Shown here piece after piece: positions 15,980 through 23,200 of a DNA stretch of 23,200 nucleotides. The notes below the pieces were generated by a model. The model was not told where the DNA came from and did no database searches. It saw only the letters and a list, made by a program, of their open reading frames with translations. Origin of the DNA: a virus. Each line of letters starts with the position of its first letter. The stretch's first letter is position 1. The translations under genes and the position numbers were made by a program. The stretch lies in the IMG/VR virus record IMGVR_UViG_3300001242_000094, positions 1 to 23,200 of that record. One strand, written 5' to 3'.

Positions 15980-17039
15980 TACATTTTAATTTATTTGAAA
16001 AAACATAAGAATTCCAAGTGATTTCTCCTCCTTCTGTCATCCCTACTGCTGATGTTTTTGACACTTTTGTAGGATTACCTCTTACATCTACGGGTACTCC
16101 ACCAATACCTTCCGAATGTAAGTTAGCCTTCTCTGAATATTCTGTGATTTGCGGTTGCATTGGGGATTGTCCCATCATGAGGTCTCCACCCATTGCAAAC
16201 GTTTCTCCGTAATTTATATTTTTATCTCCACCAAACAAATTCTGACTACGGGTAGCAGTATCCAGCATGAGTTGTTCTTTTGTATCAGCAACTTTCTTTT
16301 GATCAATACTCTTTTGTTGTGCATCTGCTTCTGCCTGAGCTTGTTTATTTGCTTGCATTCCTCCTACAACACTACCTGCAACATCTAAAAGAGGACCAGC
16401 AATAGTTCCCACTCCGGGAATTAATTTAATAAGTGATCCTGCTCCTTTAAGAAGACCTGCACCATTCTCTTTAAGCCAGCTACCAAATCCATACTGAGGC
16501 ATCATGTACCCACCATACTCATATTCTTTAGCTATCTTTGATGTAGGAGTATATCCTTTAGTAGGATCATACGCCATATCCATTTGAAAATCTGCAACTG
16601 GTTGTCTGTTTGGGTCTGTCATTGTCCTGATATATCCCGGTTGAGGATTAGCAAAACTATTTCTCATTCCATATATCATAGGATCGGTCGTCTGTGTACC
16701 TTCTACCTGTTTCTCTACAGTGTATCTTGGTTTAATCTTGGCATAATCTGCAAACTCTTCTTCACCAAGTATCTCACGCATCTGATCAGGAAAGAGTTCT
16801 CTCTCAAATTTATTTGTCTTTATAAAGTTGTCAGCAAACTCGGCTCTTCTCTGCATACCTCCCGTAACAGATTGTTTCATCTGTTTAAATTTATCGAGAT
16901 CTTGTCCATAAAGAGTACTGTCAAGTCTCTGATTATAATAATCGAGTCTTGCTTTTTCTTTAAGTGCTTCACTATTAGCAGCATCACGAATAAAGGCTGA
17001 ATACTTTTGTTGTACTGCTTTCTTTTTATCTCCAGGCAT
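15972..17039 (-). CDS. N-terminal piece of a split virion cargo/ejection-type protein (355 aa)
   Basis: Residues 1-100 are charged and helical (KKAVQQKYSAFIRDAANSEA). Residues about 193-228 form a Gly/Ala-rich hydrophobic or amphipathic stretch (GAGLLKGAGSLIKLIPGVG onwards) of the kind seen in phage ejection proteins that touch membranes. A Gln/Lys/Ala-rich helix follows (about 229-260). The C-terminus carries AMGGDL (282-287) and the motif TEGGEITWNSYVFSNKL (335-351). In related phage virion proteins I recall a 'GE.tw..YVFSdrl' motif continuing directly into a '.tFAd.akKi..ky' segment. Here it stops four residues later (KCNG, TAA). The missing continuation begins the 368-aa gene beyond the homing endonuclease gene. 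The stop overlaps the endonuclease start by 8 nt. No strong ribosome binding site is seen. Coding is certain. That it is a truncated half is a strong inference. Confidence 0.75.
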   Translation of the reverse strand: MPGDKKKAVQQKYSAFIRDAANSEALKEKARLDYYNQRLDSTLYGQDLDKFKQMKQSVTGGMQRRAEFADNFIKTNKFERELFPDQMREILGEEEFADYAKIKPRYTVEKQVEGTQTTDPMIYGMRNSFANPQPGYIRTMTDPNRQPVADFQMDMAYDPTKGYTPTSKIAKEYEYGGYMMPQYGFGSWLKENGAGLLKGAGSLIKLIPGVGTIAGPLLDVAGSVVGGMQANKQAQAEADAQQKSIDQKKVADTKEQLMLDTATRSQNLFGGDKNINYGETFAMGGDLMMGQSPMQPQITEYSEKANLHSEGIGGVPVDVRGNPTKVSKTSAVGMTEGGEITWNSYVFSNKLKCNG

Positions 17040-17073
17040 AATAAAAATTATTAGATCGAGTTTCCCCTGTTTG

Positions 17074-17105
17074 TAAAATTAATAAACGTATTAATAACTT
17101 CCAAA
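17074..17105 (-). promoter_or_regulatory. Candidate Bacteroidetes-type (-33/-7) promoter for the cargo/RNA polymerase genes
   Basis: On the minus strand TTTG (17105-17102) is followed after 20 bases by TAATTTTA (17081-17074). The Bacteroidetes primary sigma factor consensus is a -33 TTTG and a -7 TAnnTTTG about 19-21 bp apart. The match is exact at -33 and has one mismatch at -7 (final A for G). Transcription would start near 17067, about 28 nt before the ATG at 17039. The sequence is A/T-rich, so a chance match is quite possible. Its location in the only real gap supports it. Confidence 0.35.
17078..17095. repeat. Short A/T inverted repeat in the intergenic gap
   Basis: A perfect 7-bp inverted repeat, ATTAATA (17078-17084) and TATTAAT (17089-17095), is separated by AACG. 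It overlaps the candidate -7 element. The stem is pure A/T and lacks a long following U-tract on the minus strand, so a terminator is unlikely. It could be an operator-like site or chance in A/T-rich DNA. Confidence 0.3.
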
Positions 17106-17119
17106 TATTTTAGATAGTA

Positions 17120-20100
17120 TTATTTATTAGCTACTGTAAAGAAAGTTATTATGTCATGAACTACAAGTTTTCGAGCAAGAGCATTGCTGAAATCAAGTTT
17201 CAATTTCATGTAAGTATCTCTCATTCTTGCATCTAAGCGAGATTGAGCAGCACCAGTTTCTGTAAGTGCAGCTCTTCCTATAGTGTGTCTCCATCTTCTC
17301 ATTCTTCTCTTTACAGTAGTTCCATATGTAAGAGTTACTGTTCCTGTATCCTGATAGTCGTTACTTGCACGAAGAGATGTGAATGTTTCGTTATAGACAT
17401 TATCCACTCCATTGTATACTTCAGTTAACCATTCAAGATTAGTAAATATGGCTGTATCCATTGAAGACGGATTAACAATCAACGTAATATTAGATGGAGC
17501 AGCAACTGATCCATAGAATGCACATCTGTTTGCTGAAGCATCATTATGACGATAGAAGTTAATCTTGTTGTTTGAACTTAATACCTTATCATTGTAGTTA
17601 ATAACATATGTAGGATAATAAGTATAGAAAGATGTAAATGAATCAGTTAGTTCATTGTACACAAGATGATATTGATTTCCTATAGTAGAACTAACAACTG
17701 ATATTTCTTTATAAGCAGGATCATGGAATAGAATGATATCTCCGAGTACAAGTGTACCTGTAAGTTTTGTTCTGAAATAACTACTCATACCTTTCATCAT
17801 AGAGAGTTCTTCAGGACCACCTGTAAACTTATACATTGCTTTATTGATAACATCAATCCAATATAATCCATTCTGACTGAGAACTATATGATCACGATGA
17901 GAAACTCCCATCTCTGTCTTGGCATAATCAAACCTTGCGAGAACTCCTGATCGACCAAGACTAAGTTGTGATATTGAACTTGTTTGTAAAAGGGCACGTT
18001 CGTTGATTGACAAAGTACCGAACGCTTTAGGCTGGAAGAATAACATTTGATTATTGATGTTCATAAGAGCAATCAATTCTCCGTACTGAGGATCAACATC
18101 AAGATAAGAATTAACTCCAAACTTCAACCAACTATCTGATAGTTCATTATTAATCTTCACATTAGATGCAAGAACTCTTGTATCAAATTTAACCTGTTCA
18201 AACCAATCGAATGGTCTGATCAGATGAATCTTAGTAGTATTTTCTTTTGAATAAACTGTATTGTAGATATATAAATCTGTAGGTTGTACGTACTCTGCTG
18301 CAGGTCCATGTACTCCTTGTTGCTCTCTCATATATTGAACTTCAGCATCAGCTACTCCTGCAACAGTCTGAGCATGATAACAAGTATCCATTCTCAGATC
18401 AAGGTTGATTGAAGTTTCTACAGGAAAGTATACCACTTCACATCTTCCTGTAGCAGAAAGAACTTCCCATCCTGCATGAAGATAATCAAAGAGAGAAATA
18501 TAAGTGTCTCCGTCAAATACAGGGATTACAGCTGAGTTAAGTATCTGAACCCTTCCTGTTGCCATATAGAAGTTTCTTGAACGGGATTCGTAAGTATTAC
18601 CATTGTACTGATAAGTAAATACATTTCGTCTGTAGTTAACAAGAGGTCTTGTAGCTGCAGCTGAGTTGAGTGCTGCCCAACTTGTATTAGCTATTTGACA
18701 TGCAAAGTTTGTTCCTTTATCTGCATCCAAATCAACACCTGCACTTGTTTTCATTACTTTAGAATAAGTATATGAACCAATAAGTGCATCATTGGTATCC
18801 ATTGTCACTACAATTCCATTATTTACATCCGTAAAATTATTAATATAAAACTCATCTCCGGCTACAGCAACTGCTGGTCTGTCCTGAGGATCAGTTAAAG
18901 CAAGTATCTCTCTGTATTTTCTACGATACAGATTACTGATATTATCACTTTGTAATTCTCCAAGTGTTCCAACAATCTGAAGTTTGTCTCCTGATTGTCT
19001 TGTAAGATTCTTATTAAACGCTACTTCAGGAGAATTGAAACAAACAATAGAAGTGTTCCACACTGTTTCCTGCCCCCAACTATAAGGATGTCTGTTATTG
19101 CTATCAGCATAAGTTCCTGTTACAACTCCTTGTGCACGAATTGATCTATCATTAGTTTCTCTACGAACTCTTACAATCTGATATGAAAGATCTTCAGCTT
19201 CTGTTCCTGTCAGGTTAACTGTAAATTCAGGATATAGAATATTCATTTTAAGTTTACCTGCAATAGAATCATAGTATACAGAAGAGAAGTTTGTAAGTTC
19301 TCCACCTGCACCCGCATAAGGAGTAATATTTGTAGTAGCATAACTAATTGAAACTTGTAATCCTCCAATCCATCTTTGAATATCAAGTGTATGTGATCCA
19401 CCAATTATTTCATAAGTTATATCAAATGTATTATTAACATAGTTTACGTTTGAAATTGATACATCAAATATAAATGAAATAGCAGCAAGTATACCATCCA
19501 TTGCATCATCTTCACTTGCTTCATTATAAGTATATCCATATCCTGTTGGAACAGGATTACCATCTATCCATACACGATATTCACAATCTGAACCACCGGC
19601 ATAATCTTGAACTTCAATTCTATCTGTTTGCCAAGTAGGACTACCACCATCAGGATCATATAAATTAATACTACCTTCTGTACTTATAGAAGGCATACGA
19701 ATATCACCTATCCATTTGACAAATGAACTACGACCTTTATCATCAAAGAAGACTATACCGAAACGATATACTTCATCTCTTGCATATCCAAGATATTTAG
19801 CACACTGATAAGGACTTGCGTAATTAGTGAATGAAGGATTATCAGGAATACTTTCAAGTCCTGCTCTAATATACTGAACACCTGCATTATTGTCAAGTTC
19901 AACAGTCTTAACTTTGAATGTATATTTTATATATGGTCCTTCGCCTCCAAGTACAACTCCGTCTGCTTGATACATGAAACGATAGTTATGATCACCATCA
20001 TTATCAATATCATTAAAGTTATTGATAGCATCAAAGTCTGCAGGTATGTTTGCCCATCCTGTTACGTTTGCTAAACCACTACCAGTCCATACTCCTACAG

Positions 20101-21307
20101 GATTAGTTCCGTCTCCTTCATAATAATTGCCTTGACTATCGTAAATTCTCGATTTACGCCTCAATCCGGCAGTGAGTTGATAGTTGGGATCAGTTGATGT
20201 TCCACTCGCTCCTGCGAAGCGATATGCCCTTGCATCAAAGTCTATATCGAAAGATGTCTCTGTAATGTTAGCAGGAAAGAGCATATTGTCTTTTACGCTT
20301 ATCTCTTTCGGAACAAACAGATATGTTCCAAGGATTCTTAATTGCTCAAGAGTAAGACTTCCATAGCTTTGTCCGGCATCTACAAAAGAAGTTGATCCTC
20401 CTGTAGGAGATATATCTTTCTCCTCGATGATTCTGATTTCAGGATCAGCCTGAAGCGTTGTGTAATGAACAGCTACAATTCTTATCCTGTTGTAACCTGT
20501 AGCCTGAATATCAATTGTGCATCTAACGGCTTTACCTGTCTGTTCGTCAAGATCACTTCCTTCGTAAGCATCAGTAGTACTTGCCTGTTCATTTGATCCT
20601 ACTACGTTGATAAGATGACTCATTGGACTGAATACAGTCTCACCTCCGTTAATAACGTACAACTGATAAGTATATTGTACTTTACCTGCACGAAGATTAC
20701 CTGCCTCAAAAGAATCAAGTTCAGGACGGGTAATCATAAAGTCACTGATAACCTCAAGCTTATCTGCTGTAAGGTTTGTAAGATCATTTGTATCTGCGTT
20801 ATGAATAGTATTGATATGACGAAGATTATTATATCCGTCAACCCAATATAACTTCTGTATTGCATCATTTTCAAATCTTCCTACAGAACGTATCTTGTTA
20901 CCTGTACAGAAATAAAGACTACCTGTATATATTAAGTTACCCCCAAGATGGAATCTTGTATTACTTAAGGTATAGAAATTAACTCCTACAAGTGTTTCAA
21001 TAGAACTTATTGCTACTTTCCAGATTCTGTCTGTAGATGCTCCATTAGGAGTATTCGTGTTGTTAGTAGTTGTAAAAAGCAGGATATGATCTCTTATTAC
21101 AGTATGTCCTATGACATAGTGACTGCTACCATCATTGCAGTAAAGACGCTGCAAGTTACCAAGTACGTTCTCAATTGCCCCGGAACTTAAACCGTCCTGA
21201 GTTATAGGTCGTATATTCTCTGCAGAGAAATAATGAAGATTATCATATTTGTTCTTTGATGAATCCTGATCTAATCCCTGACTGAAAGTATTTCTGAATT
21301 CTGCCAT
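17120..21307 (-). CDS. Tail nozzle / 'muzzle' protein, tail-tubular-B-like (1395 aa)
   Basis: A very long, beta-strand-rich protein without transmembrane segments, coiled coil or enzyme motifs. It begins MAEFRNTFSQGLDQDSS, the usual N-terminal signature of large tail-tube/nozzle proteins of crAss-like and other podoviruses, in which a short leader is followed by a 'dN.r' segment (YFSAENIRPITQDG, about residues 27-40). The C-terminus has the pattern R-x-R-D-TYMKLKLDF...HDIITFF typical of crAss-like members. The length of about 1.4 kaa is much larger than T7 gp12 (about 800 aa) but fits the crAss muzzle protein that closes the tail end. It shares one base with the upstream adaptor gene (TAATG at 21305-21309). 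After its TAA comes the only sizeable gap in the window, so it may be the last gene of the tail sub-operon. Coding is certain and the role is inferred from pattern and order. Confidence 0.78.
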   Translation of the reverse strand: MAEFRNTFSQGLDQDSSKNKYDNLHYFSAENIRPITQDGLSSGAIENVLGNLQRLYCNDGSSHYVIGHTVIRDHILLFTTTNNTNTPNGASTDRIWKVAISSIETLVGVNFYTLSNTRFHLGGNLIYTGSLYFCTGNKIRSVGRFENDAIQKLYWVDGYNNLRHINTIHNADTNDLTNLTADKLEVISDFMITRPELDSFEAGNLRAGKVQYTYQLYVINGGETVFSPMSHLINVVGSNEQASTTDAYEGSDLDEQTGKAVRCTIDIQATGYNRIRIVAVHYTTLQADPEIRIIEEKDISPTGGSTSFVDAGQSYGSLTLEQLRILGTYLFVPKEISVKDNMLFPANITETSFDIDFDARAYRFAGASGTSTDPNYQLTAGLRRKSRIYDSQGNYYEGDGTNPVGVWTGSGLANVTGWANIPADFDAINNFNDIDNDGDHNYRFMYQADGVVLGGEGPYIKYTFKVKTVELDNNAGVQYIRAGLESIPDNPSFTNYASPYQCAKYLGYARDEVYRFGIVFFDDKGRSSFVKWIGDIRMPSISTEGSINLYDPDGGSPTWQTDRIEVQDYAGGSDCEYRVWIDGNPVPTGYGYTYNEASEDDAMDGILAAISFIFDVSISNVNYVNNTFDITYEIIGGSHTLDIQRWIGGLQVSISYATTNITPYAGAGGELTNFSSVYYDSIAGKLKMNILYPEFTVNLTGTEAEDLSYQIVRVRRETNDRSIRAQGVVTGTYADSNNRHPYSWGQETVWNTSIVCFNSPEVAFNKNLTRQSGDKLQIVGTLGELQSDNISNLYRRKYREILALTDPQDRPAVAVAGDEFYINNFTDVNNGIVVTMDTNDALIGSYTYSKVMKTSAGVDLDADKGTNFACQIANTSWAALNSAAATRPLVNYRRNVFTYQYNGNTYESRSRNFYMATGRVQILNSAVIPVFDGDTYISLFDYLHAGWEVLSATGRCEVVYFPVETSINLDLRMDTCYHAQTVAGVADAEVQYMREQQGVHGPAAEYVQPTDLYIYNTVYSKENTTKIHLIRPFDWFEQVKFDTRVLASNVKINNELSDSWLKFGVNSYLDVDPQYGELIALMNINNQMLFFQPKAFGTLSINERALLQTSSISQLSLGRSGVLARFDYAKTEMGVSHRDHIVLSQNGLYWIDVINKAMYKFTGGPEELSMMKGMSSYFRTKLTGTLVLGDIILFHDPAYKEISVVSSTIGNQYHLVYNELTDSFTSFYTYYPTYVINYNDKVLSSNNKINFYRHNDASANRCAFYGSVAAPSNITLIVNPSSMDTAIFTNLEWLTEVYNGVDNVYNETFTSLRASNDYQDTGTVTLTYGTTVKRRMRRWRHTIGRAALTETGAAQSRLDARMRDTYMKLKLDFSNALARKLVVHDIITFFTVANK

Positions 21308-22044
21308 TAGTATCCACTGTTATTGTGTAGTATTAATCTTTCTTTCTCAGAAGAATAAGTAAATGAAGCATCATGAAAGTTAGTATTGATCTTAAGTCTG
21401 AGAAATCTGTTCTTGATAGATTCCATTTCGTCTATTGAAGGAACTTGAGCTTTAGCTGAAGCTGCACCAATATACCAGTTACGTTCTATTTCCAGTTTCT
21501 CGTATCTATCTCTTGAAAGTTTTTCCTGCATCCAAAGTCTGAATCCAATACGTTCAGCGAGATATGCCTGAGTCGCCATTACGAATTTGATATCATCAGG
21601 AATCATCGGCATTCCTAAGTTATTTGTAGGAAACGCCTTGTAATTAAGTTCTACTTCACCTGATTCAAATGAAGTAAACATATAATTGTTATTCACAATA
21701 TAACTGTATTGCGATTCCCTTACGTATGACTGTTGTGTATCTTTTACAAAAGAACTTGATTTACAGATCATTGGCATCTTCGTATCGTAATCTCTTGCAA
21801 GAACTATATGATGAAGATCACTTGGAAGAACACCACGATAGTTCTCTATTACAATAGGATCAGGCATTCCTTCTGTTCCGTCTGTAATCTTATCAATAAA
21901 TGCTGTAGGAGCACCTATTAATGAGATCACATCCCAAACCCATTCAACCAGTTCATCGAATTTGATTTCGAGATCGAATCCATAATCACGATACAAACGT
22001 TCAACAACATACGTGATATCAATATATTTCCCACTTAAACTCAT
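21307..22044 (-). CDS. Tail stabilisation/adaptor protein, crAss-like (P22 gp4 / T7 gp11 type role)
   Basis: A 245-aa protein beginning MSLSGKYIDITYVVERLYRD, followed by a helical stretch (FDELVEWVWDVISLIGAP, about residues 25-43) and the turn-strand pattern ENYRGVLPSDLH (about 67-78). This arrangement matches my memory of the crAss-like tail-stabilisation protein family, which is compared with the gp4 adaptor of phage P22 and the tail-tubular A protein of T7. Such proteins form a ring between portal and tail nozzle. The gene lies directly upstream of the nozzle gene and shares one base with it (TAATG), so the two are probably translationally coupled. The upstream leader is A/T-rich (AAAAG just before the ATG), usual for Bacteroidetes phages. 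Coding is near certain. The family call rests on remembered sequence pattern plus synteny. Confidence 0.7.
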   Translation of the reverse strand: MSLSGKYIDITYVVERLYRDYGFDLEIKFDELVEWVWDVISLIGAPTAFIDKITDGTEGMPDPIVIENYRGVLPSDLHHIVLARDYDTKMPMICKSSSFVKDTQQSYVRESQYSYIVNNNYMFTSFESGEVELNYKAFPTNNLGMPMIPDDIKFVMATQAYLAERIGFRLWMQEKLSRDRYEKLEIERNWYIGAASAKAQVPSIDEMESIKNRFLRLKINTNFHDASFTYSSEKERLILHNNSGY

Positions 22045-22059
22045 CTTTTATATTTTAAA

Positions 22060-22569
22060 TCAATTTGTTATTATCTTTGGACGCTGTTCATAGTAATCAA
22101 CTTCTCCTTCAAATATTGCTTTCGCAAGTTTTCTTTTATTCTCTCTACTCATTACAAGTGAGTAAGCGGTTTGATTTATAATACAACAGGTACTCTTATC
22201 CCAGAACCATTTACAGTTAAACCCACCAAAATGTTTATTCAAATGGAATACTATCTGTTTTCTTTCTTTGGCTTCGTCATCTCTTTTCCAGAGTTCTTTT
22301 GTTGATTTCCAGTCTGGGCGAAGATAACGTTTATCAATAGTTCCATCGGGATTAAGAGTAACCTGTATTTTTCTTTTACGTATTCCTAATACACCAATAC
22401 GAAACGGCATCACAAAATCTTTTCCAGCAACAATATCATTTGTCGTTAGATCGGCAAATTCTTTCCAGAGAGATACAAACAATTTCTGTTCAACAGGATT
22501 CTTACTATTCTTCTTGTAGAACTTATAGATTTCATTTATACCATTATGGCGTGACTTATTGCGTTCCAT
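22060..22569 (-). CDS. Conserved basic structural protein, probable head-tail collar component (169 aa)
   Basis: A 169-residue, strongly basic protein rich in Lys and Arg, with an N-terminal helix (MERNKSRHNGINEIYKFYKK) and a later beta-rich section around residues 55-80 (FRIGVLGIRKRKIQVTL followed by an NPDG turn). No enzyme motif, signal peptide or transmembrane segment is seen. It starts inside the preceding gene, in an overlap of 14 nt. It ends in TGA, the only non-TAA stop among the complete genes here, 15 nt before the next start. crAss-like phages normally carry a small conserved protein at this place, between the connector proteins and the tail-stabilisation protein. By position this is probably one of the ring or connector proteins lining the collar. 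I do not recognise a more specific family. There is no strong Shine-Dalgarno sequence before the ATG. Confidence 0.6.
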   Translation of the reverse strand: MERNKSRHNGINEIYKFYKKNSKNPVEQKLFVSLWKEFADLTTNDIVAGKDFVMPFRIGVLGIRKRKIQVTLNPDGTIDKRYLRPDWKSTKELWKRDDEAKERKQIVFHLNKHFGGFNCKWFWDKSTCCIINQTAYSLVMSRENKRKLAKAIFEGEVDYYEQRPKIITN

Positions 22570-23200
22570 CGTTTACGTTATCACTTGGAGCATTAGCTTG
22601 TATTCCAAATTTTTCTTTGAGTATCAGATTGGTGATATCATCTTTCATTGTACGGCTTATAGGATACCTTGCATCATCTGAATATAATGAATTGTTTGCT
22701 ACATCAAGAAACTTAGCAACTTGCGAAGGATTCTCAAATACTCCTGCAACATCAATAAACTGAACTCCTTTATGGAAAAGACCACTATTGCTTATGATAT
22801 ATATCTTACTATCTCTTAAAAAAGAAAAAATCATGTCCTTGTTAAATCTTCCATTGCCAGAATACAAAGCACGATTATAAGATAGAAAATTATATTCAAC
22901 TGCAAGCTTATCAGCAGGACCTATTCTTGTAAATGTTCCTTCAGAATTATGTCGTACAATAGTCTGAGGAATTTCAAGTTTGGTTCTGTACATATATCTT
23001 CCTGCTTTGATAGATGAATGAGCTGATGAATCTACAGGTTCAATTTCCAAAGCACCAAGAGATTGAACGAACGCATTATCTATTACACGTGGGTTCTTGT
23101 CAAACTTTTGTTTGAGTAATCTGGCTCTTGTGTCATGAACCATATCTTTAATCTGCTCTATAGAAATGTCATCATCATCAGATATATGACCTCTGACAGC
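22556..23200 (-). CDS. crAss-like conserved head-tail connector/ring-type protein (5' partial)
   Basis: The frame is open to the window edge. An ATG at 23143 would give 195 aa, but 19 sense codons precede it, reading AVRGHISDDDDISIEQIKD. The true start is therefore probably upstream, and 214 residues are visible here. The acidic, helix-forming N-terminus followed by an R-x-x-LL-x-x-KFDKNPRV pattern and a beta-rich middle looks like a conserved small structural protein that crAss-like phages encode just before the tail genes. No catalytic motif or membrane segment is seen. The gene ends in TAA and overlaps the next gene by 14 nt, which suggests coupled translation. Its position immediately upstream of the tail adaptor and nozzle genes supports a role in the portal-to-tail collar. 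The exact ring or connector identity is an inference. The coding call is strong and the function moderate. Confidence 0.6.
   Translation of the reverse strand, partial: AVRGHISDDDDISIEQIKDMVHDTRARLLKQKFDKNPRVIDNAFVQSLGALEIEPVDSSAHSSIKAGRYMYRTKLEIPQTIVRHNSEGTFTRIGPADKLAVEYNFLSYNRALYSGNGRFNKDMIFSFLRDSKIYIISNSGLFHKGVQFIDVAGVFENPSQVAKFLDVANNSLYSDDARYPISRTMKDDITNLILKEKFGIQANAPSDNVNDGTQ

Larger units (their letters stand above)
17040..17119. other. Only sizeable intergenic gap (80 bp) between tail and cargo genes
   Basis: This A/T-rich gap separates the nozzle stop codon from the start of the split cargo gene. All other gene junctions in the window are overlaps or spacers of 15 nt or less. It contains a candidate promoter and a short A/T inverted repeat. 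On the transcribed (minus) strand the start-proximal part reads CAGGGGAAACTCG before an A/T-rich leader, with no clear ribosome binding site close to the ATG. No convincing GC-stem plus U-tract terminator is seen. Confidence 0.8.

Noticed and set aside
17078-17095. Rho-independent terminator after the nozzle gene
   Set aside because: The inverted repeat has only a 7-bp A/T stem and no clear following U-tract on the transcribed strand.
22556-23143. Gene start at the ATG at 23143
   Set aside because: The same frame is open with plausible acidic helical coding sequence from the window edge (23200) to this ATG, so the gene most likely begins outside the window.
1-23200. Stop-codon reassignment (TAG to Gln or TGA to Trp), as found in some crAss-like phages
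   Set aside because: About 7,700 codons read through in the standard code without internal stops. TGA is used once as a terminator. TAG is not used as a stop, but eight stops are too few to draw a conclusion.

Overview
This 23.2-kb window reads as the virion-protein end of a crAss-like (Crassvirales-type) phage genome, most likely infecting a Bacteroidetes host. Every convincing gene lies on the minus strand, so transcription runs from coordinate 23200 towards 1. The genes are packed almost without gaps and start codons mostly lack strong Shine-Dalgarno sequences. The only sizeable gap holds a candidate Bacteroidetes-type -33/-7 promoter. The standard code fits throughout: eight complete genes end in TAA (seven) or TGA (one), with no in-frame stops. 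No tRNA, rRNA, CRISPR array, IS element or convincing plus-strand gene was seen. The plus-strand open frames are antisense shadows.

Layout in transcription order. (1) 23200-21307: three small head-to-tail proteins, the first cut by the window edge, the third resembling the crAss tail-stabilisation/adaptor protein. (2) 21307-17120: a 1395-aa beta-rich tail nozzle ('muzzle', tail-tubular-B-like) protein. (3) 17119-17040: an 80-bp gap with a candidate promoter. (4) 17039-14184: what looks like one virion (cargo/ejection-type) gene split in two by a GIY-YIG homing endonuclease gene. The 355-aa and 368-aa pieces flank the 229-aa endonuclease. (5) 14184-12178: a 668-aa cargo-type virion protein. 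(6) 12165 to position 1 and beyond: one uninterrupted reading frame of at least 4055 codons that leaves the window.

The giant frame is the most striking object. It carries, in order, a glycine/alanine-rich N-terminal region, a long charged coiled coil, acidic linkers and beta-rich modules. These are followed by a single-chain two-barrel RNA polymerase core with the catalytic motif DFDVD (residues 2744-2748), a zincin-like HExxH motif (3669-3673) and a superfamily 1 helicase with Walker A (3965-3973), cut by the window edge at Walker B. It is probably a virion-packaged, injected early-transcription machine combining RNA polymerase, a putative protease and a helicase in one polypeptide.

Together the genes describe a podovirus tail and its injected cargo. 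The small proteins and the nozzle build the tail channel. The cargo proteins and giant polymerase probably travel in the capsid or tail and enter the cell with the DNA. Names of structural proteins are inferred from remembered crAss-like family patterns and gene order, not from database searches.
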